This document shows, piece after piece, positions 11,151 to 22,862 of a stretch of 64,000 bases of DNA (its first letter is position 1; the number at the start of each line of letters is the position of its first letter). The notes beneath the pieces are model-generated. The model made no database searches and had not been told where the DNA came from. It saw only the letters and a list, made by a program, of their open reading frames with translations. The stretch lies in NCBI GenBank assembly GCA_028583415.1, contig CM053276.1, positions 63,841,510 to 63,905,509 on the forward strand. The letters run 5' to 3'. The DNA comes from Protea cynaroides (Eukaryota > Streptophyta > Magnoliopsida > Proteales > Proteaceae). The position numbers were made by a program, and so were the translations under genes.

Positions 11151-12065
11151 TAGAAACCTTAACAGGGCCAGGATATCCTAAAAACCTAACAAGTGGTAGG
11201 ATACCTTAGAAAACCTAAACAGTTGAACAAGGGGCAGGATACCCAAAAAAACCTGAATAATTGAACATAATGGATATGATACCCAAGAAAACTTGAACAG
11301 TTTCGAACTACATTGTACTTGATTTTCAGAACTTCTGAAATACGTAGGCAACTTAGGAGAGTTCCCAAGTACGGTACTATGGCTACTACAGTCACACAGA
11401 CCATCTGAACCACCCATCCAACATAAACTTTAACTTGAACAAAGAATCTAATTGAAGCACATGCATAAGCTACATCCATAATCTTTAATCACACATAACC
11501 CATTTGAACTATGTTTTTGGACCTGATTCTCAAGAGACAAAGCCTCAAGGGATACGTAGGCAGTTTGGGAATAATCCCAAATTTGGTCCAGGACAAAACC
11601 ATCATTTGGTTTAGTTCATTGTACATTACATTGCTTGTTTTTTTTTTTTTTTTCTGTTGCTTCAGAACATGTTTGGCTAAACCCTAGGTTAGCAGAACAT
11701 AGCAACTTGGTTTAGGACTACCCCAATTAAACCCTACTCATCCAGTTGACCAAGCAAAGTCAGGATTAGAGTCTAAGGAAAGTATAAGATGCCAATCTTG
11801 ATCGGGTGGTTTGGGTGCCTAACATCTTTCTAAAATCGTACCTTGAATACTTACCTGATCTCTTGCAGACCAAAGAACCGATACATTGGGTTATGAGTTA
11901 ATATAAGTCTTGCCTTATGGTGAGACTACATTTATAAAGGTCCTAGACCTTAATCTAGGTGGCGACTCCAACAATAAATTTTCTTTGATACATCCTAAGG
12001 AGGAGGGTCAGTCACCTCTCATTGTCCTCACTGGAGGCACTCGCTAACACTGGGACGATGGCTAG

Positions 12066-12356
12066 AGAGATGCACAGGCAGAGCATGTTTCGATGGATTC
12101 TATCAGTAGTGATGATGAGGTAAAGGGTAACGACGATGATGATGCAGATGTTGGTATGGGTACTCAGCAGTAGGATACACCCCTCCTTGAGAGTAAAGGT
12201 ATTTCACCAGCATCAGCAAGGGCTCGCAGTCCTACGCCTACTGTTCCAGAGCCTTCTCTTAGAGATTTATATAGGATGATGCAGAGGAGATTTGACCAGA
12301 TAAAGGATGCCTTGAGGTCTGCAGGGATTGTGTTTTCGCCTTCAGATGTGAGTTGA
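12066..12356 (+). pseudogene. Acidic C-terminal fragment of a retroelement accessory ORF
   Basis: Directly after the LTR end, one plus frame encodes a Ser/Asp-rich stretch (SISSDDEVKGNDDDDADVG), one stop, then a Pro/Ser stretch and a basic tail (RMMQRRFDQIKDALRSAG) ending in TGA at 12356. The layout of an acidic linker followed by a short charged helix resembles the C-terminal end of the antisense accessory ORF at 27243-27751. I infer it is the tail of a similar 'plant transposon protein' gene into which the LTR inserted. There is no domain to confirm this. Confidence 0.35.
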
Positions 12357-12670
12357 TGTTTAATATCAGGCGGTGGAAAAAAATTTTCATTTCTTTTTAG
12401 GATTAGTTCATAGTTTATTTTCCCTTTTTTGATGTATTTCTCTTTGTTTTGTTGGTTGAGTAATGGACTAGGTTGTGATCTGTACTTTCTTTTGTATCAA
12501 ACATCAATTGTAATGAAAATCGAGATGTTTGCACATTTGTATATTATGCTCTTATTAAAGTTTATGCTATTGTCTCAACCAACAAGTGCTTATTATTTGT
12601 TTTTTTATAAGCTTTTATTTAATCCTAACTGGTTTTGGTTCAAGTTCTCAAATAGCAGTTGTGAATGTAA
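12357..12670. other. AT-rich stretch, no gene seen
   Basis: T-rich sequence downstream of the ORF fragment, with features of a plant 3' untranslated region (long T runs, 'TTTTGTATCAAACATCAATTG', 'AATGAAAAT'). Open frames here are short and carry no recognisable motif. Confidence 0.4.
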
Positions 12671-15550
12671 TGTAAGGTAAGCATCCCAAAATCCTGGCGT
12701 TTTGGTATGACCATGGTTTCCTTACAGTGCAAATACTACCACACCAGAATCTGTTCACTGTACTCACATATCACAACTCTTTCGTTAATCACAACATAGA
12801 CTATGGGAAATTTAGAGAGGCAATCAAAATAATAGTGAAAATCAATAACTAAGAACCATAAACCAAGTCTAATTATATTAGATAATTATAGTAAAAGTTT
12901 ATTTTTCTTCAAACCAAGACATAAATAAATATAATACCAAGTATTGAACACTTAATCAAAACCATCATGGGTCAAACAATGCCCGAAAATAAATTAGAAA
13001 GAAAAACTAAATCTAAGCAAAGTCCTAATAATCTAGTCTCTCAGATAGAGACATATTCTCTTCTTCAAAAACATTGTCCCATAGCCATAGAGAAAATCAT
13101 CGCATTCACACGAAGGATCATGCAAATCATCTTCAGATACTTTATCTTCAATCACATCATTATCAATAATATTATTATTATTTGTAAAACAATCTAAAAA
13201 TTTTGTACACATAAGGGTAAGCAAAATCACACGCTCAGTGAGAAATTAACACACAGAAGTATACAATGCATGAATAGATTATTAAGGTGTATTAAGGTCT
13301 GTGAACTAACATGCGCGAGTAGTGTCACTCCTAAATCCTGGTGTTGAACCCTCAAGCACGGGTGAGGTGAATGAAACACACTTGGTCGCGTTGCATGTGA
13401 AACATGACCCAAAGAATAAAGATACGACCTAAGTACACTAACCTGGCATTTACCAGCATTTCACATCATAGGCTTCCTCCTGGCATCATAGTAGTAAGCC
13501 TCACTTTACTTCTCAGGATGTGCTCCTGGTCCATCATACGAGCACTTAAACTAGACTCATCCCTAGCTCTCACCTGAGACACTAGAGGCTGGCGCCCAAC
13601 CCATGTCTGGAACCTTGCTCCAGCTGCAAAAAGAGTCTGATCCATGGTTAGTTCATAAATAAGTCTATGCCAATACCTAAACCCTTTTGGCAAGGTTTGC
13701 CTATCATAGGATATTGAAACCTAAATCAAGAATATTACTAATGCAAACACTCGTATCCTAGCTTAATGACAAAGTTGCCACTTATTTTAGCCATCTAAAT
13801 CTACTAGGATACAAGCGAATGACAAACAATCATGTTATCAAACATCCACATGTTATCAAATAATACATAATCTACCAATCCAATATAGAGTTAATAATAC
13901 ACAAGAATGCATGAATAGTTATCACAATTATTGGATGACATGTTATCACACATTAATCCAAACAAGTAGCAAGTACAAGCATATAGAAAACAAGAAAATC
14001 AAACAAGGCTAATCCCTCACTTGTACTGGAGAACTAATCCTTATTTTATAGCAGACAAAGTCCTTTCCCTTGTTTTCCTACGTCGGCTTACTTATTACAA
14101 TTGAGGTATGAATATTACTTATGATTGTTTAGTCTCGCTTATAATAAGTTTAGGCAATCCTCATTAGTCTACGAACATATCCTAGGGTCAATTGGTTAAG
14201 TCTCAAAGTTCTTGGTGGAAAATTCAACCAAAATAGGCTCGCTATTAACAGGTGGTTGATGGAGGTGGTCGATAAACTGAAGTGATTGATTAACTTAATT
14301 TCCTCAACCAGTTAGGTATTTTTGGTAAATATGGATTCCAGAAGCTTGCATCTCTCTAGGGTTACTTCTACAGATTTTTTATGATGGGTTTCAATCATTG
14401 GTTAGGGTAATCCAATTCCCATGGGTTGTATGCAAGTATGGTTATCGACTGTGAATGTTGGTTTTGCAACCACACGTTCATACGCTCTTGGGAGTACATT
14501 CTCATCAAACCAATCATTCCATAAGGTCTATTATATCATTCTTGAGGTGTGGGATGACTAACATAGTCCAATTGGTCTATTGAGATTGAAAACACTAATT
14601 TGGCACCTCACTGTAACACAGTTGGTTGATGATAGTAGAGGCGGTCGATCAAGTCAGTTTTGCTCGACCGCCCTCTCCGACCACCTCATACCACTGAGCT
14701 CAAACTGAATCTGTTTTGATCCGATCTCCATGGCATGGTGTCAAGGGCAATCCCAGAGGGTTTTTAAGGGTCTATACTACATTAATGGCCACCTCCCAAC
14801 AACAATCCAATGTTATAACTCATTATCATGTCCTAAATTGAATACTTCTATTAGTTTATTCATTATAAGCATTAGTAAACAATTCTACCTAATCTCCATT
14901 AATGGCTACTGGAATCTCATTCCAACATGATCAGAGGTTGGGTTTTACCTCATAGGATCATGAAGGGTTCGTTCTATGTAAGGTAAAAATAGTTCAGATA
15001 TTACCTTAATGCTTATGGTAGGTGGAGTTTTAACAAAAAGCTTGAGGGACGACCTTCAATGGTGGTTCTTCTTCTTCTTCTTCCTTCAGTCTTGTTCTAG
15101 TTCATTCTCTTTCTCTCAAAATGTGTCAGAGCTTCTAATGATCTCAATTAGGGTTCTTATAGCATTTATATTAGGGAATTACATAAGAGTTAAAGTTGTA
15201 CTGTAACTCTTCCCTTGAGAGTCCTAATACTAGTATAAGAGTAATAAAGGAGGCTTGGAGGTTGTCAACTGACACTCCAACACATTCAAAGATGGGTCCC
15301 ACATGATTTGGGGCAATCATCTTGGAAACTAGTTAGAACCAAGCCCAACTAATAAAAACTCAATTTGGGCCAATTCTGGGGATGAACGGTCGATGACAGC
15401 AGTGGCGATCGATCAAGCTCATTTCATTGACCTTCTTGGTCGACCACCAATCCTAAATTGGTTTAGGATGGCCAAGTCAAGGTTGGTTCGACTGATTCTT
15501 CCCAAATAAAGCTTATATACTAAGAGTAAAAAGGTTTTGGGTCTTACCTA
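12671..15550 (-). repeat. Probable chromovirus (Tekay-like) LTR, inverted; limits approximate
   Basis: Minus-strand layout follows the other Tekay-like LTRs here. A GGTAAGACCC start lies near 15550, then a GGTCGA-motif cluster (15385-15490), a 'TATAAATGCTATAAGAACCC' core-promoter region (about 15153-15172), a GA-rich leader (15060-15110), a second GGTCGA cluster (14640-14700), the ACTGAGC...GCTTACCC hairpin (13215-13242), a peptide DLHDPSCECDD and an end CTTACCTTACA at 12671. No internal region flanks it, so it would be a solo LTR. I could not find a matching TSD, so both limits are provisional. Confidence 0.45.
13033..13230 (-). other. Small ORF with SCEC motif inside an LTR
   Basis: A 65-codon frame just downstream of the conserved LTR hairpin (13215-13242). 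It contains EDDLHDPSCECDDF, alignable to DAHDSSCECNQCVF-type C-termini in four other LTRs of the window. Its remaining sequence is not conserved. Whether it is ever translated is unknown. Confidence 0.35.
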
Positions 15551-16470
15551 GAGTTTCTTACACTCCATTGAAGATACGGATGCTAGGCTAGTGTCGGCAA
15601 GAGAGCTTATTATCTGAGAAAAATTCAAATTAACATGTATTTTTGGATGCGGGTTTCACAACTGTCCCTGGTGTCACAATCGCGGAATACCCATGTATAG
15701 AGAGAGCCTTTGCCCTGTGCGAGGATGTTAACTGGTGCTGCCTTTAAGTCTCGGGAGCTTATAGGATTAGCAATCCCTACCCCTAGTGCGTTGGTTGCCA
15801 CGGAGTACAAATACGGGCTCAAAGAGCATCAGCTTGAGCAGCTAAAGGCCAAGTTCTATTACCCAAATAGTTACTACTGTAAGATCCCGACTGGCAATGA
15901 GACTGCATATACTTTTAGCATAAAAGAGATGTATCTGTATACCGAGTTCTTCAACTCTGGGTTCAAGTTGCTGGTTCTGCTGGAGGCCATTAAAATAGTG
16001 AAATACAACGGACTGGCTCCCGCATAGCTCTCTGCGAACTCTTGATTAATGGTCATCGCGTTCGTAGTCTTCTTTTGTAAACTTAATAGGCCGGTTACCA
16101 TAGAATTGTTTAGGTACATGTTTCTTCTCAACCAATACGATCCCAAGAGCGAGAAGAAGACGGGATGGCATTTCTTCAATAGATGGGTTGGTGCCCGTTT
16201 GGGGACTAAGAGATCCAAAAATTTTGGCCTAGCAGAAGAAGTTCTTCTTCTTAGGCCTAGCAAAAATTTTGGCCTAGCAAAATTTTGGCCTAGCAAAAAA
16301 TGTTGAGCTCGTATGATAAGGAGAATTATGACCTGGCCAAGGCTGGAGTGCCCATTGATGATAGTTTTCTCACATCTCCCCTCCTCCAATGTCCTTGTGA
16401 CTTGGGGATAGGGGATGATGTATATGATGACGAGGCCCTTGTGAGGCTGAAGACATGTCGGTAGACACAG

Positions 16471-16553
16471 GTAAGATAGATGTAGTATATATCATGCACC
16501 GACCTGTCGCTTGTTGATCCGTTAACTGACCATTTGTTTCTCTAATTTTGTAG
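16471..16553 (+). other. Intron 1 of the antisense accessory gene
   Basis: ACAG/GTAAGA donor and TAATTTTGTAG acceptor, 83 nt, with a T-rich 3' part. The sequence between is not open in the flanking frames. Confidence 0.55.
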
Positions 16554-17316
16554 TGGGGAAGATCAATTTAAATGTGGAAGAGGTCAGCAAGTTGCGTAGT
16601 CAAACGAGGCCGATGAAGACGACTGTAGTGGGTCCCCAAAGGTAGGGAAAGAAGGCTGTCCATCTCACACCCTTCAGTGGTCACGAACTTGGACAATGAA
16701 CAATGGTCCGAGGAAGAAAGGAGTGGCGCGCCATACTAGGAAAAGATGCCAGAGAAGTCATTGGTCAGTTTTAAACCATCGGTGAAGGATGCCTCTATGC
16801 AGGTACTCCTCCCTCAGCTACGGCAAACATCATTCCCCCCTCTTCCACAATTTCTCAGGAGGGAGAAGACGTTCTCCCCCTGCCCCAATTTCTCACGTAG
16901 GCCCCAGTTAGCCTTCCAAGTCATCTTCGAGAGCACCATTAGGTCTGACACCTACCTCCCAGCGAGGTGTTGAGGCGACTTTTACTCTGAGGATGGTAAT
17001 CAAGTTGGATCCCAGCTCTGTGTCTTCAGTCGACCCTACAGCCCTCTCGAAGTCCGGCTTAGGGACGCCAGCGGATGCCCCTCTGTCGACTTCAAAGAAG
17101 GCATTTGGGAAGAAAACCTCTATTTCTCCAGGAACCGTGAGTTCGAACGCTCCATACTGGCTGAAATGGTCCATCACTAACTTGATCCGTGGGATAGAGT
17201 CACCGGATGTGGCCTATCAGCTGCTGGAAGGGATCTGCTTGTCGACGGACTCCAAGTTCTTCGAAAGTCAGCCAAGTAGGGAGTTGATGAAGATGATTGA
17301 GATGGGCCTCATCTGT

Positions 17317-17393
17317 GTAAGTGTGTTACTTAACCGTCTCTTTTATCTCACTTTTCTGCGTTATTCTTTTCTTAACACTCTGTTCCTTTATAG
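17317..17393 (+). other. Intron 2 of the antisense accessory gene
   Basis: ATCTGT/GTAAGT donor and CCTTTATAG/ATC acceptor, 77 nt, T-rich. Removal joins the frame ending MIEMGLIC to IVNSMRVLMHHHVDLERG without a shift, which is good evidence for a real intron. Confidence 0.7.
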
Positions 17394-18438
17394 ATCGTGA
17401 ACTCAATGAGGGTCCTCATGCACCACCATGTGGACCTCGAAAGGGGTCTTTACTCGTCCGAGAAGATGTGATACCAAGCCGTAAAGGTTCACAGGGCTTA
17501 CTTAGAGAAGAATGAGGCCCTAACCAAGGAGCTATAGGATGTCAAGGGCCAGGTTGCTGACAACAAGAAAAAAGCCAAGTTTGAGGTGGCCCGACTGGAG
17601 GCCGAGCTGCGGCCAAAAAGAGGAGGGCAGAAGAAGAGCAGGTTTGCTTGAACGCCAAGTTAGTCACAGAGTGGAAGAAGTACGGTAATGCCATTTTCGA
17701 GAAAACCTACCTTGAGTTTAACCTGACTACCTTGCGGGAGACCAAGAAGGAGATGGTGAAGGCGTTGTTCGAGTTCAACCACCGGGCCCAAATGGACAAT
17801 GTAAAGGCGAAGACTACCATTTGGAAGGCCCAAGAACTCAAGGCCAACGCTCCCGAAAAAATTAATCAGGCACTCGACAAGTTCAAGGCTTCTGATGCTC
17901 TGAAAGCCTATGTTGGGGAGGTGCCCAAAATGAAGTCCTTCCAACACGAACTCTGTGAGAGTGCCTTCTTCCAAGGGGTCAATAGTTTACATGACTATGT
18001 GCACAAGGAGGCTGGGGCAGACTTTGACTTTTTAAAGTACCCTTTGGACATGGACGAGTCCACCGAAAAAGAGGAGGAAGAGGGATACTCCCCTGATGGC
18101 CAGGCCCTCAAAGAAGTCCCCCAAGCCTTTGAAACCGCTCAGGATGCAAGTCAGGTGGCTCTTTCTGGTGCCAAGGACAAGGTTGTTGAGGGCAAGTCTA
18201 GTTTAGCCTTGGCCCATGTTGGTGGCCATGACTCTTGGTGGCCACGACTCTGGATGGCGTCACCTCGGAGAGTGCTTAAAGCAGCTAGGAAGTTAAAGCC
18301 CCTGGAGACACCATGGTTGAGGCTGTTAGAGGGGACGTCACTACGGAGGCAGTTTGGGAAGGCTAGTAGGGCAAGAGTCGCGAGGTTGAGAAATCAACGG
18401 CTTGATTCTTCTCCCTTTTTGTTTTTCCTTTGTATTCT

Positions 18439-21400
18439 TGTAATGACCCCAAACCTCAGATAAAGGAATGGGTCAGCTCTTCGGGGGCATGTTGGTAAAA
18501 CAACATAAAACTCTATTCAAAGTCAAATGGTTCCATGCTCATAATTCCATCCAAACTCTGACAATTAATCAAAACCGGTAGTAAATGCTAGCATCCTTTG
18601 ATGTCACAACCATAGTAATTAATTCATTCATAATATCTGACATACTTATAACAAAAAGTGAACTTTCAAGTCTAGTCATTTCATTTTGTCCACCATATTT
18701 ACATAACCTCCATCACATTTAGTTTCCAACCTTCATTACAGAAAGAAATTAACTACACAAAATAAACCTGTGGAATCTACATCATTTAAATTGCCAAAAT
18801 AAAATTCTCATTCCCATCCACAAGGTTACTATTCCATCTGGAACATAACAAAAGATAATTGTTCAAAGCTAGGTTAAATCTTATTCCTGCAATGAATACA
18901 TTCGGGGCAAAAATAACCCTTCTCCCTTGTTTCCTCTTGCACATTCTCATTCTGTCTAGGTTCACACAACTCAATTGCATCTGAAAAATCCATCACACTG
19001 ACGGGTGAACAAAAAGCTCAATGAGTGTAAACTCAAATACTAGCAAATATAACTGTAAAACAAGCAGCAAAACAGCCATCACAATAAATCAAAATATAAG
19101 ATGCAAATATGTATATCACTCAGCCATTTGGTCTGAAAAGTTCATGACAAACAGCTGTATAAACAAGCTTGAAAATTCCACTATTACAATGAAAACCGGG
19201 CATCCACTACCACAATGAATATCACGATTACCCACTTCTTGGATGGGTAACCCTCAACCATGCCTGCACTTCCTATCGGTCACTTACCTTTTCACTGTAG
19301 TACAGTGCTAGGCACGCATCCCAAATCCATTTGTAAGTCCCAATTCTAGGTTGAGATGAACAAACTCCAAAGTTGGGAAAAACTTTCCCATTACTATACA
19401 AATGGGTCATAAGTGTGTATGTGCTAGAGGATTTTCCTGAACATGCTTGACTAAACCACATTCAGGTGAAGGGCCAAGAACTGTGTTTGGACCACCACCC
19501 AATACCCACACTTATTTGGGTACCTCTGATAAACTATTCCTACCAAAGGAACCCCTATCGGGTATTTGTAACAAGAAAGTATATTAGTCCACAAGAAAAG
19601 AATCACTAAATATCACATGTTCATATTCATTCATCAACATTTATATTATCTCACTTGTAATAATAGAGTAATATCAATTCATAAGGAAGAATCACCAAAT
19701 ATTTCATGTTATCATACTTGTAATATATGATGCATATTAGTTCTCTCACAAGGCATAAATCATCCATACACATATACAATTGCACTACTAGTAAGTGAGA
19801 GTCACTCACCTTGCTATCCAAGAGAAGCCTCAAGAATCCTTTGTTGATAGAACATCCATTTTCAGCCATTTATAAACCAATTCATAAATAATACTGTAGA
19901 ACTAATCACTATAATGCCATAATATGCCTTGAAAACTCCATTTCATAACCCTCATGATATCCCTAGTCAAGTCCTTAACCTTGCTATCCATACAGTTCAT
20001 GAATCCCTCTCTTTGGTTAAAACTCCCTAATATTGGCTTTTCAGAATAACCTATGTAAATCAAAGTTTTAGAAAGTTTTAAAGAAAGGTTTTAAAGTTTA
20101 AAAACCTTGCAAAAGATCCCTTTTAAATCCCTCTTAAGTCCCCTCAAAGCATCCTTAGGGGTTTAAAAGAAACCCTAATCAAAACACCAAAACATGCTGA
20201 AACAGGGAGGTGAAACTCGATGGGTGCGGTGCATGAAACATGTCCCATCAGCCGCATGACAACAGAGGCCCCAAAATAGCCCCTGTTTCAAGTTTGAGGT
20301 GGGTTTTGGGGTTTTTCCTTCAACCCCACTGACCCATATCCTCTGTAAACACCTTCTAAACATATTTTAAGGTCCCAAAACCATTCATGCTTTGATTCCA
20401 AACTTTTACATCATCTAAAACACATTTCATACAAAATTTTAGATCATCTTCAACCTTAAGCTAAAACACCATTAGAGGACCTTGTAAAAGTTTGGAACTC
20501 ACTGGAACCTTACATGGATCATGCATGCAATGTTCCATTCATAAAATAGTGACTTAAGAGACCTTACTTACCTCAAAGAAAACTCTAATAAAGTGTAGAT
20601 TAAGAACCTGATTGAGAGCCTTCTTCTTCAAATTTCAGCAATTTACCACCACGCTGTCCATGAATTTGGTTTCAGCTTTCCTAAATCCTTCCTTCTTACT
20701 TGCTCTAGTTCATCACACACATGAGATGATGATTCTTCCCTAAATTCTTCCTTCCTCAAACTATTCAGCAACCATTACCCCAAATCCCTTCAAGTTTCTC
20801 TCAAGATGCACCATTCAAAACCACAAAACAGCCCGCCTTTCCTCCCTTTCTCTCAAACGAATTTTCATTTAAAAGAATCCTCATTTGTATCTCAATATGC
20901 TTATATAATATCTAACTTCTAATTAACTCTAATAATCCATAATTTGTGATATGTCTATAATACCCTCAATCTTAAGCCAATGCATGATCTCCAAGGCCAT
21001 ACTTCCTTGGAATCCAAAAAAGTTCAAAGACCATTTTGCCCCTAAAAGATGCTAATGGATTCATGCGTAGAAAGCTAATTTTCTGATTTTGGTACCCTTT
21101 TAATTTAGGGACCACTTATGGCCTTCACTATTTTTCATTATTACACCTGTGCCATTTTGCATTCCATCGTTATCCTTCATTAATCACTTATTTACCATTA
21201 TGCCATTAGGAGTAAAATATTCTCTTACGCGTAACTTCCACCAATAGTAGACTGCCACTTAGATGTGGACTCAGACTTAAATAATTCACAATTACAAAAT
21301 ACCCATCTAAATGCCTCTTATGAGGCTTGAACCCAAGACCTCACTCTTAATTCACTTTAAGCATAAAAAGACTACCATTAGTGCACTAACTCAACAATAT

Positions 21401-21647
21401 CCTCACAAAGAAAGCACTTATACCATTTACATGCCTTCCATCATATAACTATAATATAAAATATTTAAATCTAAACATTTACATGCATACACATGCATAC
21501 ATAAAAAGATACTCATACAAATTTCCTCCTTTGCATGAACATAAGCAACAAACTATACAAGGGAATAAATAATAGATAAAATATAGTTTTAAAGGTGTAA
21601 GCATAAAATTACTAAAATGCCCCTACTGTGATACTTGGGGTATTACA
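18439..21647 (-). mobile_element. Solo LTR of a chromovirus (3.2 kb), TSD ATTCT
   Basis: The plus strand begins TGTAATGACCCCAA at 18439 and ends TTGGGGTATTACA at 21647, so the ends are short inverted repeats with TG...CA. ATTCT is duplicated exactly at 18434-18438 and 21648-21652. On the minus strand it reads TGTAATACCCC... to ...GGGGTCATTACA, typical of Tekay/Del LTRs. It has the hairpin CATTGAGC...GTTCACCC at 19003-19027 and a Cys motif (CPECIHC, about 18885-18925). No internal retroelement sequence or second LTR lies inside, so it arose by LTR-LTR recombination. Small ORFs inside carry no recognisable protein. Confidence 0.85.
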
Positions 21648-22289
21648 ATTCTGTATATGTATCTTTTTGTACTTGACTCTTTTTTATGAAAATGAATATA
21701 ATGAACCTTTTTCTTCTCGAGTGTGCTTTCTTTTTATTTTTCTTGTACTATTCCACGATTGATTGATTCCCCTTGCTTTATCTTTGCCTTAGGCTATTGT
21801 GTTGGCTGTACCAAACAAGGCCTAGTATGAAACCATTGCCAACCTCCTTTCTTAAGTTGAGGCTCTTCATGCTCAAATTTCAGAGGTTAAGAAGGATTGA
21901 GACAAGTTCGCCACCTTTATTGGAGAGCTTGAAGACTGTTGGGCTAGTTTGGTCAGGAAACTGAGACAAAGAGCTGCAAGGGTTGAAGCTGCAAGTCAAT
22001 CTCTCCAGAATTCGTATATTAAATACTTCAACAAGGTCCATCATCTAGGAGGAGGAGGTCGCGGAGCTCACTCGTTAGGACATCGAGGAAAGGCATCTTT
22101 GTCTTACTACCGAGCACCATACGGACATCATGGTAGACAAGATTATTAAAGCTGAGGAAACTATAGCAGATCTGACGGAGTGTCCGAGGGCTGAGGTTTA
22201 GTATAACAACCCTTACCCTTCTTTGGATGTGATTTATCAGACCATCTTGTGGCAGCGTTGAACTTGAACATGAAACGAGAGAGGCGGTG
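21648..22289 (+). pseudogene. Antisense accessory gene of the Tat element, part 2a (coiled coil)
   Basis: The first 130 bp are T-rich, untranslated or intron-like, ending 'TTTGCCTTAG/GC', a plausible splice acceptor near 21793. The following frame gives ETIANLL, VEALHAQISEVKK, FATFIGELEDCWASLVRKLR and IKAEETIADLTECPRAEV. The heptad-like charged and leucine pattern suggests a coiled coil. Several stops and a frame change show decay. The frame runs into the solo LTR at 22290 and continues at 24558. It may be a second antisense ORF or the 3' part of the first; the intervening stop at 18403 favours two ORFs. Confidence 0.5.
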
Positions 22290-22574
22290 TGTGACACCCC
22301 CAATTCTGATCCAACCAGAATGGTGTGAGTGAACCGTCATTGAACCAACGGTTCACACCAGGATCTCGAATTGGTCGTGTCCACTCATACAAACCATTGC
22401 AAATAACCACAATCAGAATATAAATAATACAGCGGAAGTCTTTAAATAGAATGAACTGAGTATCTATTGATAAATTAAATAAAATATCCAATTATTCAAA
22501 TTCAAACATAAAATATAATATTCTTACATCCACTTAATCCAACTGAAAATAACTGAAAATAAATAAAAGTCCAA

Positions 22575-22862
22575 TCAAAGGTACACGCAGAAAGGGCACT
22601 CGCATGAAGCGTTATGCTCGTCCTCTCCTGCCTGTACATCCAACGCAGCAACACCCCCATAAGTCGGAGCGTTCACATAATCATCTACCGTGTAACCTGC
22701 ATCAAGATCTAAAATAATGTACGTACAAAGGGTGAGCTCACAACTTAGCTCAGTAAGACAATCAGACAGTTTCACAATATTATGCATGAGTAACAACCAT
22801 TTTATGCTGTGGTCCGATTTAAGTTTGCAATGTGCTATAGAAAGGTTTGGTGGCCCCCGCAC
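22575..22862 (-). other. Small Cys-rich ORF in the solo LTR
   Basis: A 95-codon minus-strand frame that spans the LTR hairpin at 22730-22757. Its C-terminal part, GEDEHNASCECPFCVYL, aligns with the DAHDSSCECNQCVF ending of the ORFs in the Tekay-like LTRs at 26449, 51179, 59167 and 61901. Its N-terminal part corresponds to the 'NLSIAHCK' region also seen in those LTRs in another phase. Coding status is unproven. Confidence 0.35.

Larger units (their letters stand above)
9000..12030 (+). repeat. Diverged Tat/Ogre-like LTR (left edge uncertain)
   Basis: The order of zones mirrors the intact LTRs: a CCACC/ACCAC-rich zone (9020-9540), GATC-rich repeats (9900-10490), 'TTTGGATGC' repeats (10540-10720), 'AAACCCTAGAATAG' arrays (10740-11150), two hairpin-type modules with TACGTAGGCA (about 11303-11350 and 11506-11556), 'GATCGGGTGGTTTGGGTGCC' near 11799 and 'GGTCCTAGACCTTAATCTAG', ending ATTGTCCTCA at 12030. 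Sequence identity to the other copies is low in the arrays. The left boundary is a guess; no TG terminus was found. Confidence 0.55.
15640..18405 (+). pseudogene. Antisense accessory gene of the Tat element, part 1 (Transposase_28-like), three exons
   Basis: The first exon (about 15640-16470) encodes LEQLKAKFYYPNSYYCKIP, then ETAYTFSIKEMYLYTEFF, GLAPA and ELFRYMFLL. This order resembles the Pfam 'putative gypsy type transposon' (Transposase_28) domain. Two introns with GT...AG ends (16471-16553 and 17317-17393) lead into exon 2, then a charged coiled-coil-like exon 3 (residues such as AYLEKNEALTKEL and KKAKFEVARLEAEL) and an acidic Ser/Val-rich tail ending in TGA at 18403-18405. Decay is clear: stops after GLAPA and SSEKM, a frameshift near 18240 and a small repeat insertion at 16210-16305. 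The function of this family is unknown. It runs antisense to the element's pol. Confidence 0.65.

Noticed and set aside
12671..15550. This LTR as the missing 3' LTR of the outermost Tat element
   Set aside because: Its hairpin, SCEC motif and promoter layout are those of chromovirus LTRs, not Tat LTRs (no CCTCACA end, no TACGTAGGC module), so it is more likely an independent solo LTR.
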